Positions 26,857-34,933 of a DNA stretch of 64,000 nt are shown piece after piece. The stretch is from Devosia sp. 2618. Lineage in GTDB: Bacteria > Pseudomonadota > Alphaproteobacteria > Rhizobiales > Devosiaceae. Under the pieces are notes generated by a model. It saw nothing but the letters and a program-made list of their open reading frames with translations, ran no database searches and was not told the DNA's origin. Within the stretch, counting starts at the first letter, position 1, and each line of letters opens with the position of its first letter. The DNA lies in the NCBI RefSeq assembly GCF_040546815.1, contig NZ_JBEPOO010000001.1:248001-312000 (forward strand), written 5' to 3'. Position numbers and translations under genes: made by a program.

Positions 26857-27480
26857 ATGCTGACCATTTTGGGACGGGTGACCTCGGTCAACGTCCGAAA
26901 AGCGACGTGGGCTGCCGACGAATTGGGACTTTCTTACAAGCGGGAGGACTGGGGCCTGCCGATCCGGGACCCAAAAGTGCCGGAGTTTCTGGCTCTGAAC
27001 CCCAATGGCACCGTTCCGGTGCTGCTCGATGATGATTTCGTGCTGTGGGAAAGCATCGCCATCATGGTCTATCTCGACCAGAAGGCGGGCGGCGACGCCC
27101 TTCTCCCGGCCGATCCACGGCAGCGGGCCATCGCCATGCAGTGGTTGCTTTGGCAGACGGGCGAGCTCGGACCCAATTGGGGCTACGCGCTTAACGCCAT
27201 TGTTCGCAAGACGCCCGGCTATGACGATCCGCAAAAGCTGGCCAATAGCCTCAAGGGCTGGACGTCGGCGATGGGGATACTTGAAGCCCATCTGGCGCAA
27301 AGCGGTGATTTTGTCGGCGGGTTCCGCTTCACGCTGGCCGATATCGGCATCACGCTGGGGCTGCATCGCTGGTTCACGACGCCGTTCGATCACCCGCCAA
27401 TGCCCGCATCGCTTGATTATTACGAGCGGATGAAGCAACGCCCGGCTGCTGCGCCCTGGCTCACGCCACAAACGCCCTGA
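26857..27480 (+). CDS. Glutathione S-transferase family protein
   Basis: A 207-residue cytoplasmic protein with an N-terminal thioredoxin-like GST domain (LTILGRVTSVNVRKATWAA then LNPNGTVPVLLDDDFVLWESIAIMVYL, containing the glutathione-binding N-G-x-V-P and E-S motifs) and an all-helical C-terminal domain (FRFTLADIGITLGLHRWF). The ATG at 26857 is chosen because AGAAAGG lies about seven bases upstream; a GTG at 26833 is possible. It diverges from fliF and shares a terminator with sciP. The substrate is unknown. Confidence 0.88.
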   Translation: MLTILGRVTSVNVRKATWAADELGLSYKREDWGLPIRDPKVPEFLALNPNGTVPVLLDDDFVLWESIAIMVYLDQKAGGDALLPADPRQRAIAMQWLLWQTGELGPNWGYALNAIVRKTPGYDDPQKLANSLKGWTSAMGILEAHLAQSGDFVGGFRFTLADIGITLGLHRWFTTPFDHPPMPASLDYYERMKQRPAAAPWLTPQTP

Positions 27481-27488
27481 TACAACAG

Positions 27489-27521
27489 AAAAGCCCGCCC
27501 GGACGGATCCGGACGGGCTTT
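27489..27521. terminator. Bidirectional terminator between the GST gene and sciP
   Basis: AAAGCCCG...CGGGCTTT forms a stem flanked by A on one side and T on the other, between two convergent genes. Confidence 0.8.
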
Positions 27522-27544
27522 AAAACTCTGGGTAGCCTTTAAGG

Positions 27545-27823
27545 CTAGCCTTCGCGGTAGTGCTGGATCCAGGTGGTCCGCAGCCCGGCAAGTCCATGCT
27601 TGTCGATGGCGGCCTGCCAGTTCAGAAATTCATCGACGCTGAGCGTATAGCGGTCACAGGCCTCTTCAAGGCTTAGCAAACCGCCGCGCACTGCTGCGAC
27701 GACTTCGGCTTTACGGCGGATGACCCACCTCCGCGTATTGGCGGGGGGAAGATCTGCGATCGTGAGCGGACTTCCGTCCGGTCCGATAACGTACTTAACG
27801 CGAGGACGCATCTGTACGGTCAT
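27545..27823 (-). CDS. sciP: CtrA inhibitor SciP (DUF1153)
   Basis: Small DNA-binding or CtrA-binding protein that represses CtrA-activated genes in Caulobacter. The 92-residue product is dominated by the highly conserved DUF1153 core (YVIGPDGSPLTIADLPP, then NTRRWVIRRKAEVVAAVRGG and LLSLEEACDRYTLSVDEFLNW), a Trp-repressor-like helix-turn-helix. Length and sequence fit SciP closely. It stands alone with an AT-rich upstream region holding a TTAACC half-site (27905-27911), fitting CtrA control of sciP. Confidence 0.93.
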   Translation of the reverse strand: MTVQMRPRVKYVIGPDGSPLTIADLPPANTRRWVIRRKAEVVAAVRGGLLSLEEACDRYTLSVDEFLNWQAAIDKHGLAGLRTTWIQHYREG

Positions 27824-27990
27824 TTTACTCTCTACTCAACCTGACCATATGTGATGAGAGTAGGGCAACGGCCTTAAAATTCGACTAAGGGGAAACTTAC
27901 AACAGGTTAAGAATGGTATTGGATTTCAAGGGATTGGATTCAAGTCTTGGAGAGACTTGGTTAATCTCGCAGCAGCGGAAATCAGCGCCA
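27824..27990 (-). promoter_or_regulatory. AT-rich sciP upstream region
   Basis: Contains TTAACC on the minus strand at 27905-27911 and a GATTC (GANTC) site at 27937-27941. No gene is visible. The promoter is inferred from position and composition. Confidence 0.4.
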
Positions 27991-27991
27991 C

Positions 27992-28132
27992 GCCCTCGTC
28001 CTTCGACAGGCTCAGGATGAGGTCTACTGAGCTTGCAGGAGGGCCAAAAAACCACACGCCCGCAAAGACGTTATGCCCCCAGAGCCCACACGCCCCCAGA
28101 GACCTGATGGTGAGCCTGTCGAACCACGAGGT
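27992..28132. repeat. Pair of inverted palindromic repeat arms
   Basis: CCTCGTCCTTCGACAGGCTC with AGGATGAGG at 27992-28023 is matched in reverse by CCTGATGGTGAGCCTGTCGA with ACCACGAGG at 28102-28132, leaving a loop of about 80 bp. They belong to the same dispersed family as the arms near rpoH. Confidence 0.75.
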
Positions 28133-28153
28133 CGCGCGAGTGGAGACCGTCGA

Positions 28154-28831
28154 TCAGGCAGCAGGTGCTGCTGGTGGAACGCGCACGTCGGTGACGTCGG
28201 TGATGGTCACCTTGCGGGTGCCAACGGTCAGCACGGGCACATTGCCGGTAAAGTCCACACCGGTCACGATGCCCACCGAAGAGGTGTTGACCGCGATGGT
28301 GTTGCCCTTGAGGTCGGTGCCCTTGATCTCGATGGTATAAAGTCCGTTGGACGCGATGTTGCCATCGTCCTTCTTGCCATCCCAACGGAACGTGCCGGGG
28401 CCAGCCGCGAGCGAGCCGGCCTGGTTGTAAACCACCTGGCCCTGCGCGTTCTTGATGGTCACCGTGGCGTTGGCGACGGTGGCCGGGGCGTTATAGTCCC
28501 AGAACACGGCGTTCTGGTCGGTCAGCTCACCGGTCTTGCCCGAGGCGGTCACCTGCTTGCCGATATAGGACACGGCATCGGACTTGGCCGAGTTCTGGCC
28601 CGACAGCATCAGCGTTTCGAGGAAGTCATTGGTCTTGAGCTGCTGCTCGACGCCGGTGAACTGCACCAGCTGCGAGGTGAACTGGTTGGTATCGAGCGGG
28701 TCGAGCGGGTTCTGGTTCTTGAGCTGGGTGGTCAATATGCTCAGGAACGTGTCGAAATTGTCCGCTATGGTCGACCGCGATGTCGCTGTCTGCTTTGCAC
28801 CGCTGCTGCCGGAAACGCCGTTGACTGCCAT
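28154..28831 (-). CDS. flgD: Flagellar hook assembly protein FlgD
   Basis: Scaffold cap for hook polymerisation. The 225-residue protein has the conserved FlgD N terminus (TFLSILTTQLKNQNPLDPLD then TNQFTSQLVQFTGVEQQ), followed by the tudor/Fn-like domains (GKTGELTDQNAVFWDYNAPATV, GPGTFRWDGKKDDGNIASNGLYTIEI). It follows fliK by 12 bases on the same strand and is probably under the sigma-54 promoter before fliK. Confidence 0.94.
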   Translation of the reverse strand: MAVNGVSGSSGAKQTATSRSTIADNFDTFLSILTTQLKNQNPLDPLDTNQFTSQLVQFTGVEQQLKTNDFLETLMLSGQNSAKSDAVSYIGKQVTASGKTGELTDQNAVFWDYNAPATVANATVTIKNAQGQVVYNQAGSLAAGPGTFRWDGKKDDGNIASNGLYTIEIKGTDLKGNTIAVNTSSVGIVTGVDFTGNVPVLTVGTRKVTITDVTDVRVPPAAPAA

Positions 28832-28843
28832 GGCTCGTGATCC

Positions 28844-30334
28844 CTATGCGATGATGTTGACGCCGCTGGCGCTGAGGCTGCCGCGGTAAAGGTTGACCTG
28901 GGGCGGTGGGGTTTCGTCCGTCTCGTCGAACGGGCCATTGCCAAACAACGCCTGGCGGCCGTCGTCGCCCTGACCCTGCTGGCCACTGAACGGGCCCTGC
29001 TTGAGCGAAAACTCAAGGCTGGTCTTGTTGCTGTCGAGCCCGGCCTGCTGCAGGGCTTTTTCGAGCCCGCGCTGGTCGCGCTGCATCAAATCGAGCGTTT
29101 CGGACTTCTCGACCACCAGCCGCGCCTTGACGTGGCCGGAGGTATCGATATCGAGCCGCACGTCGATCTTGCCAAGGTCGGCAGGGTCGAGGCGGATCTG
29201 GAAGCGAGTATTGCCGTCCGTGACCTGCCGAGCGATCTCAAAGGCAAGCTGGGGCAGGTTTAGCTGCTGTTGGCTTGTCTGGTAGCCCACCTGCACCACG
29301 CGCGGCGCTGCAACAGCATCGACACGCGCGGTCTGCGCCGTCGGAATGGTTGGCTGGGCATCTATCTTGTCGTCCGCAACAACCGGCGCTGCGACAGCCT
29401 TGGTTTCGACCGGCTTATGGGTTTCGGCGGTGACTTTGACCTCAGCCGGCGCCGGCTTGTCGCTTGTGGGTGCCGCAGTCGCGCCGATCTGGCGCACGGC
29501 ATCCGGCGTCTCGGTCTTTTGCGCCGACTTGTCCGCCGGTGCAGCGGTTGGCTGTTCGGCGGTCTTGGTGGTCAGCGCGGATTCGGGCAGCTTGAGTTCG
29601 GGCGTGCCGAGCACTGGCGGTGCTGCCGCGTCGATCTTGACCGCAGGCTTCATCAGCCGCGCCAAGGCCGCGTCCAGATCGGCGCTGGCATCCGAGCCGA
29701 GTTCGGCCAATTGATCGACCGGGACGTCGCCTTGATTGATCGACTGCAGTAGCGCGCCCAACTTTTTGCCGATGGAATCCATCAGTGTCGCAACGTCCGC
29801 ATCGGCGCCCGTGCCGGCCGAGCCATCGAGCAGGCTCTGCGCCAGCGGGCCAAGCGCCAGCATCATCTGCCCCTGCAGGCTCGCATCATCGGGCAGCACG
29901 CCGCCGACCATGCCGGCCAGAATGGTCAGCGAGGGAAAGGCGCTCAGATCAATACCGAGTTCGTCGGCCAGATCGGTCAGGTCGGCATTGAGCTTTTTGA
30001 GCTGTTCCGGATCGAGCTTTTCGCCCGCTTCGAGCTTTGAGCGGACATCGGCCAGCTGATCGACGATCTTGGCGACCTTGCGGCCGGTTTCGTTGCGGTC
30101 GCGCGCTGGGATGGTCGCATCGACGGGGGCGGCAATCGGGTCGGTATCGCGGCGACGTTCGCGGTCCTTGGTGTCGGAACCGAACAGGTCGACGCGTGCA
30201 GTGGACGAGGATGTGCTTTTGGTCTCGGTCTTTTGGCCGGACGAACCCAATAGCTCCGCAAAGGCATCGCGGCCCTTGTTGGCATTGTTGGCGGCGTTGC
30301 TCGACCAGTTGGAACTGGTGCCGCCGGTGTTCAT
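28844..30334 (-). CDS. fliK: Flagellar hook-length control protein FliK
   Basis: Secreted molecular ruler that sets hook length and switches export specificity. The 496-residue product is long, low-complexity and rich in Ala, Thr, Pro, Asp and Lys. Its C-terminal Flg_hook domain (about residues 360-470) shows DGNTRFQIRLDPADLGKIDV and SGHVKARLVVEKSETLDLMQ, then LEKALQQAGLDSN, which is diagnostic. The ATG at 30334 (MNTGGTSSNWSSN) is chosen because the sigma-54 promoter lies further upstream, within the longer open frame. It is cotranscribed with flgD. Confidence 0.88.
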   Translation of the reverse strand: MNTGGTSSNWSSNAANNANKGRDAFAELLGSSGQKTETKSTSSSTARVDLFGSDTKDRERRRDTDPIAAPVDATIPARDRNETGRKVAKIVDQLADVRSKLEAGEKLDPEQLKKLNADLTDLADELGIDLSAFPSLTILAGMVGGVLPDDASLQGQMMLALGPLAQSLLDGSAGTGADADVATLMDSIGKKLGALLQSINQGDVPVDQLAELGSDASADLDAALARLMKPAVKIDAAAPPVLGTPELKLPESALTTKTAEQPTAAPADKSAQKTETPDAVRQIGATAAPTSDKPAPAEVKVTAETHKPVETKAVAAPVVADDKIDAQPTIPTAQTARVDAVAAPRVVQVGYQTSQQQLNLPQLAFEIARQVTDGNTRFQIRLDPADLGKIDVRLDIDTSGHVKARLVVEKSETLDLMQRDQRGLEKALQQAGLDSNKTSLEFSLKQGPFSGQQGQGDDGRQALFGNGPFDETDETPPPQVNLYRGSLSASGVNIIA

Positions 30335-30400
30335 CAGGAATGACAGAGGTGTTGCCACGTAAGCGGACCCGCAGAATGAGACTAATCCGGGCTCAACAAT

Positions 30401-30415
30401 GCAAGCGCGGTGCCA
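30401..30415 (-). promoter_or_regulatory. Sigma-54 promoter of fliK-flgD
   Basis: On the minus strand TGGCAC-CGCGC-TTGC is a full match to the -24/-12 consensus TGGCAC-N5-TTGC, preceded by GT and followed by ATT. It lies 67 bases before the fliK start. The sigma-54 activator FlbD is encoded in the same window. Confidence 0.85.
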
Positions 30416-30602
30416 ACTGGCCATTCCGCGGCAAAGCCCCATGATTTCAAAGCCTTGGCAGCCCGATGCTAGTCCTGTCGACAATGTGAGTTTGTCCCAA
30501 CGGCAAAAGCTGCCGGGCAAATGTTGCGAGGCAAACCGGAAAGGCGTATGCAGCGCGCTGTTATTCGTCCGCTGGCCCTTGAACCCAACCGGATAGAGGA
30601 AA

Positions 30603-31754
30603 ATGTTGAACTCGCTTGATTTTGCCAAGCGTCCCGAAGACACGCGCATTGTTGTCGCGATGTCGGGGGGCGTGGATTCGTCGGTCGTCGCCGGGCTGTT
30701 GGCTCGCCAGGGCTATGACGTCGTCGGTGTTACCCTGCAGCTTTACGACCATGGTGAAGCCACCCATCGCAAGGGTGCCTGCTGTGCCGGTCAGGATATT
30801 CACGATGCGCGCCGCGTGGCCGCAACGCTGAACATCCCGCACTATGTGCTCGACTATGAAGAGCGCTTCAAAAAGTCGGTCATCGCGCCCTTCGCCAATG
30901 CTTATCAGCAGGGCGAAACGCCGGTGCCGTGCATTGCCTGCAACCAGTCGGTCAAGTTCGTCGACCTGATGGCGGTGGCGCAGGACCTTGGGGCCGACGC
31001 TCTGGCCACGGGCCACTACGTGCAGTCCCGCCTCGGCGATGATGGCCGTCGCCAGCTGTTCCGCCCGGTCGATGCCGAGCGCGACCAGACCTATTTCCTG
31101 TTTGCCACCACGCAGGAACAGCTCGATTATCTGCGCTTTCCGCTTGGCGGCATGGGCAAGGCCGAAGTGCGCGAGCTAGCCCGCGAAATGGGCCTCGAAA
31201 TCGCCGAAAAGCACGACAGCCAGGACATCTGCTTCGTGCCGCAGGGCAAGTATGCCGACATCATCCGCAAGATGCATCCCGAAGCGGTCGCCACCGGCGA
31301 AATCGTCCATCTTGATGGCCGTTTGCTGGGCAGCCATGAGGGGATCGTCAATTACACCATCGGCCAGCGCAAGGGCCTGGGCGTTGCAGCGGCCGAGCCG
31401 CTCTACGTCATCAAGCTCGAGCACAAGACCGGCCGGGTGATCGTCGGTCCGCGCGAAGCGCTCAAGACCCACACCGTGCGCCTGCGCAACGTCAACTGGC
31501 TCGGCGGCACGCCGCTGGCCGAGTTGAGCGCCGGCAATGGCGCGCCGGTCGAGGTCAAAGTGCGCTCGACGCGCGGCCCACAGCCCGCCGTGATCCAGAT
31601 GCAGGGTGATGATGTGTTCGTGACGCTCGTATCGGGCGAATACGGCATCTCCCCCGGCCAGGCCTGCGTGTTCTACGCCGACGACACGGCAACCTCGGAA
31701 GTCTGGGGCGGCGGCTTTATTGCCGAAGCCGTGCCACAGGTCTTCGCGGCCTGA
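30603..31754 (+). CDS. mnmA: tRNA-specific 2-thiouridylase MnmA
   Basis: Installs the 2-thio group at wobble U34 of tRNA-Lys, -Glu and -Gln, using sulfur from a persulfide relay and ATP. The 383-residue protein has the PP-loop [13 protein letters not shown] at about 22-34, the first catalytic Cys in [14 protein letters not shown], the second in [12 protein letters not shown], and the family segments [14 protein letters not shown] and GQRKGLGV. The ATG is preceded by AGAGGA. It diverges from fliK and shows no operon partner. Confidence 0.96.
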   Translation: MLNSLDFAKRPEDTRIVVAMSGGVDSSVVAGLLARQGYDVVGVTLQLYDHGEATHRKGACCAGQDIHDARRVAATLNIPHYVLDYEERFKKSVIAPFANAYQQGETPVPCIACNQSVKFVDLMAVAQDLGADALATGHYVQSRLGDDGRRQLFRPVDAERDQTYFLFATTQEQLDYLRFPLGGMGKAEVRELAREMGLEIAEKHDSQDICFVPQGKYADIIRKMHPEAVATGEIVHLDGRLLGSHEGIVNYTIGQRKGLGVAAAEPLYVIKLEHKTGRVIVGPREALKTHTVRLRNVNWLGGTPLAELSAGNGAPVEVKVRSTRGPQPAVIQMQGDDVFVTLVSGEYGISPGQACVFYADDTATSEVWGGGFIAEAVPQVFAA

Positions 31755-31785
31755 GGGGCACACACTCTCCCACCCACAATCGCTG

Positions 31786-31858
31786 CCCGCGGACTTGATC
31801 CGCGGGCCACTCTCAACCCTGCACAAGCGGCGATTGGCCCTCGGGTCAAGCCCGAGGG
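31786..31858. repeat. Two dispersed palindromes after mnmA
   Basis: CCCGCGG-acttgat-CCGCGGG at 31786-31806 and CCCTCGGG-tcaag-CCCGAGGG at 31838-31858 are perfect hairpins without T runs, of the type scattered between genes in many alphaproteobacteria. Confidence 0.8.
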
Positions 31859-31883
31859 AAGCGGCGGTGCGTGGGGGCGGTTC

Positions 31884-32084
31884 TTAGTTCGCTGGTGCCA
31901 CGTCCGGCACCTGCTCAGGCGTTGCGGTGGTGGCTGCCGCATTGGCTTCGCGCAGGGACTGATACGCATTGATCCCGCCCAGCGAGGTCGAAATGGCGAT
32001 CACCACCAGAACGGCGCCCAGAACCAGCAGCAAGATCCGGCCACGGTTGAGAGCGAAGGGACTTTGTTTGTCTTGTTCGACCAT
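31884..32084 (-). CDS. Small single-pass membrane protein of unknown function
   Basis: A 66-residue product starting MVEQDKQSPFALNRG with one transmembrane helix (about residues 16-36, ILLLVLGAVLVVIAISTSLGG) and an Ala/Thr/Pro-rich tail ending VPDVAPAN. The charge pattern puts the N terminus in the cytoplasm. The ATG at 32084 is followed by a good coding pattern; the frame extends upstream to 32138 without one. I do not recognise a family. It diverges from the ECF sigma-factor gene across about 100 bases. Confidence 0.6.
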   Translation of the reverse strand: MVEQDKQSPFALNRGRILLLVLGAVLVVIAISTSLGGINAYQSLREANAAATTATPEQVPDVAPAN

Positions 32085-32192
32085 GGGAACGGCTTTCAAA
32101 AAAATCTGCGGATGACACCCAAGGACTGGGTACGCCACGGCGTCTTACCACTAAGGTGCGACTATAGGTAGGCACAGGTGCATGCTTCGGTG

Positions 32193-32747
32193 ATGGGACT
32201 GACTGCCGCAGGACCGGTTGAGGTAACGGCCGCGATCACGCGGGCGCTGGTTACCCGTGCCCAAAATGGCGACGCGCAGGCTTTTGGCGAGCTGATCGAG
32301 GATCATTACGACCTGATCCATCGCACTGCCTGGAAGTGGTGCGGCAATCGCAGCGATGCCGAGGATGTGGCGCAGGATGTCTGCGTCAAACTCGGCAGTG
32401 CCATTGCCGGGTTCGATGGGCGTTCGGCGTTTTCGAGCTGGGTCTATCGCATCACGCTCAACACGGTGCGCGACATGCAGCGGGCCGGGCAGCGGCGCGG
32501 CAAATATGCCGATGCCTATGCCGAAATATCGCCCGAAGATCATCCACCCGATCAGGAAGAGGCGGCCACCAGCCGTCAACTCTGGGCGGCGGTGCGGGAC
32601 TTGCCGGAAAAGCAGCGCGACGCGGTGCTGCTGGTTTACGCGGAGGAATTGAGCCATGCGGCGGCGGCCGAAATCATGGGCATCAAGGAGGCCACGGTCT
32701 CCTATCATGTGCATGAGGCACGCAAGACCCTGAGGGGGCTGCTATGA
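32193..32747 (+). CDS. ECF-family RNA polymerase sigma factor
   Basis: A 184-residue sigma factor. Region 2 is QAFGELIEDHYDLIHRTAWKWCGNRSDAEDVAQDVCVKL, and region 4 is LPEKQRDAVLLVYAEELSHAAAAEIMGIKEATVSYHVHEARKTL, with the alternating motif of ECF factors. A GTG at 32178 could start the protein five residues earlier. Its stop overlaps the start of the VWA-domain membrane protein gene by four bases, so the two are made together. No classical anti-sigma gene is present, which points to the VWA protein as the likely controller. Confidence 0.88.
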   Translation: MGLTAAGPVEVTAAITRALVTRAQNGDAQAFGELIEDHYDLIHRTAWKWCGNRSDAEDVAQDVCVKLGSAIAGFDGRSAFSSWVYRITLNTVRDMQRAGQRRGKYADAYAEISPEDHPPDQEEAATSRQLWAAVRDLPEKQRDAVLLVYAEELSHAAAAEIMGIKEATVSYHVHEARKTLRGLL

Positions 32748-34876
32748 GCAACGACATGCCAAACGATCCGTTCAACGCCCTCAAAGGTGGCGCGCCAGAC
32801 CCGCGCGCCGAGGCGAAGAAACGCGCCATGCTGGCCGGAATGGCCGCGTTCGAAGCCTGCCAGAAGAAAGTTGAAACCGCTCCCAAAGGAAACATCTGGG
32901 GTCAGCGTCTCAGTTCCATCATCACTTCCTTGAAAGGGAAATCGATCATGGACATGCGTATTCCCATTGGAACCGTCGCCATTGCGCTGGTGGTTTTGCC
33001 GCTTGGCTATCAGCTCTATTCCTCAACCTCCATGACGCCCGCACAGAGCGTGGCCGAGCGTCAAGAATTGGCTGAACCCGTCGTCGCTCCAGCACCAATC
33101 GCCCCGGCGCCGATTGCGCCGGCCCCAATCGCAATCGAAGCGCCTGAGGCGGCTGCCAAGGAAACCATCGCCGTCGCGCCCCCGCCGCCACCACGCCCCG
33201 CGACGACGCCAGCCCCGGCACCCGAGCCCATTCCGCAGGCGGAAGTGAACAATCTGGCCGGCCAAGCTGCCGATGAAGCGCAGGTTGCCGCCGAGCCGGC
33301 CCAGCAAGCCCCGATGGCCGATATGGCCACGCCGCCACAGGTTCTGCGCCCGGCGCCGATGGCCGCTCCATCGGTGATGAACCGCGTTGCGCCACAGGGC
33401 GTCATGCTGCCGGAAACCATGGCCATCCAGCGCCCGCAGCCAGATGGTGACCAGTTCACCAGCTTTGACGAGCAGCGCCTCAAGGTGGTGGCCAGTGACC
33501 CCGTGTCGACCTTCTCGCTCGACGTCGATACGGCCAGCTATTCCTATGCCCGCCGCTTGCTGGAAGAGGGCTATCTGCCCGCGCCGGACTCCGTTCGCAT
33601 CGAAGAGCTAATCAACTATTTCCCCTACGACTACCCCGCCGCGCAAAGCGCCGAGGTGCCGTTCCAGCCGACAATGGCGGTCTATCCGACACCGTGGAAC
33701 CCCAAGACGCAGCTGCTGCAGATCGGCATCAAGGGTTATGTGCCCGTCGCTGGCGAAGACAAGCCGAGCAATCTGGTGTTCCTGATCGATACCTCCGGCT
33801 CGATGGACGCACCCGACAAGCTGCCCCTGCTCAAGCGCGCCTTTAGCCTGCTGGTCGATCAGCTCTCGGGCAATGACACGGTGTCCATCGTCGCTTATGC
33901 CGGTTCGGCTGGCGTCGTGTTGGAGCCAACCGTCGCCACCAAAAAAGCCGAAATCCTCGCCGCGCTTGACCAGCTGTCGGCTGGCGGCAGCACGGCGGGT
34001 TCCGAGGGCATCGAGCTGGCCTATAAACTGGCCGAACAGGCCAAGGTCGTGGGCGGCACCAATCGGGTGATCCTCGCCACCGACGGCGACTTCAATGTCG
34101 GCATCGACGATCCCGCCAAGCTCAAGGACTTCATCAAGGCCAAGCGCGATAGCGGCGTGACGCTATCGGTGCTCGGCTTCGGGCAGGGTAATCTCGACGA
34201 CGCCACGATGCAGGCTCTGGCCCAGAACGGCAATGGTAATGCCAGCTACATTTCCAGCTTCCGCGAGGCACAAAAGGTGCTGGTCGAGGAAATGGGCGGC
34301 ACGCTGCACATGATCGCCAAGGACGTCAAAATCCAGGTCGAGTTTAATCCGGCTCTGGTCAGCGAATATCGCCTGATCGGCTATGAAGCCCGCGCGCTCA
34401 ACCGCGAAGACTTCAACAATGACAAGGTCGATGCCGGCGATGTCGGCGCGGGCACGACGGTCACCGCGATCTACGAAATCACCCCCGCCGGCTCGGGCGC
34501 AGAACTGGTCGACCCGCTGCGTTACGGCCAGACCGCCAATGAACCGACTGCGGCAGGCGACGAAATCGCGTTCCTGCGCATGCGCTACAAGCTGCCCGAC
34601 AGCGATGTCAGCCAGCTGATCGAGCAGGCCGTCACGCCAAGCGTGGTCTATGACAATATTTCCGAGGTCAGCGATGACATGCGCTTTGCCGCCGCAGTGG
34701 CGGCCTTTGGCCAGAAAATCAAAGACAGCAACTACGGTGGCTCGATGACCTGGGCCGAGATCGAAGCGCTGGCCCGTTCGGGTCGCGGCGCCGATGAAAA
34801 CGGTTATCGCAGCGAGTTCATCCAGCTGGTCAAAGCTGCCGCTTCGCTCAAGCCCGACACGGCATCTGCCAACTAA
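32744..34876 (+). CDS. Membrane-anchored von Willebrand A protein (YfbK/DUF3520-like)
   Basis: A 710-residue protein. Residues 1-70 are cytoplasmic, charged and helical (PRAEAKKRAMLAGMAAFEACQK); one transmembrane helix follows at 73-94 (IPIGTVAIALVVLPLGYQLY), then a long Pro/Ala-rich periplasmic stalk (about 100-215). The VWA domain (about 310-490) has an intact metal-binding site, LVFLIDTSGSMD with the later T and D ligands (GGSTAGSEGIELAY, LATDGDFNVG). The C-terminal DUF3520 region ends near ALARSGRGADENGYRSEF. YfbK-type proteins are of unknown function. Here the cytoplasmic part, tied to a coupled ECF sigma factor, suggests an anti-sigma or sensing role (inference). Confidence 0.88.
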   Translation: MSNDMPNDPFNALKGGAPDPRAEAKKRAMLAGMAAFEACQKKVETAPKGNIWGQRLSSIITSLKGKSIMDMRIPIGTVAIALVVLPLGYQLYSSTSMTPAQSVAERQELAEPVVAPAPIAPAPIAPAPIAIEAPEAAAKETIAVAPPPPPRPATTPAPAPEPIPQAEVNNLAGQAADEAQVAAEPAQQAPMADMATPPQVLRPAPMAAPSVMNRVAPQGVMLPETMAIQRPQPDGDQFTSFDEQRLKVVASDPVSTFSLDVDTASYSYARRLLEEGYLPAPDSVRIEELINYFPYDYPAAQSAEVPFQPTMAVYPTPWNPKTQLLQIGIKGYVPVAGEDKPSNLVFLIDTSGSMDAPDKLPLLKRAFSLLVDQLSGNDTVSIVAYAGSAGVVLEPTVATKKAEILAALDQLSAGGSTAGSEGIELAYKLAEQAKVVGGTNRVILATDGDFNVGIDDPAKLKDFIKAKRDSGVTLSVLGFGQGNLDDATMQALAQNGNGNASYISSFREAQKVLVEEMGGTLHMIAKDVKIQVEFNPALVSEYRLIGYEARALNREDFNNDKVDAGDVGAGTTVTAIYEITPAGSGAELVDPLRYGQTANEPTAAGDEIAFLRMRYKLPDSDVSQLIEQAVTPSVVYDNISEVSDDMRFAAAVAAFGQKIKDSNYGGSMTWAEIEALARSGRGADENGYRSEFIQLVKAAASLKPDTASAN

Positions 34877-34885
34877 AACGACAAA

Positions 34886-34914
34886 GGCGGCACGCTCACA
34901 GCATGCCGCCTTTT
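34886..34914. terminator. Bidirectional terminator after the VWA gene
   Basis: GGCGGCA-loop-TGCCGCC with TTTT on the right and AAA on the left, between convergent genes. Confidence 0.85.
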
Positions 34915-34933
34915 ATCTGTCTGCAACCACAGC

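Noticed and set aside
32095..32170. tRNA-like sequence on the minus strand (GTGGTAAGACGCC)
   Set aside because: A D-arm-like stretch is present but no matching acceptor stem, anticodon arm or T arm can be folded.
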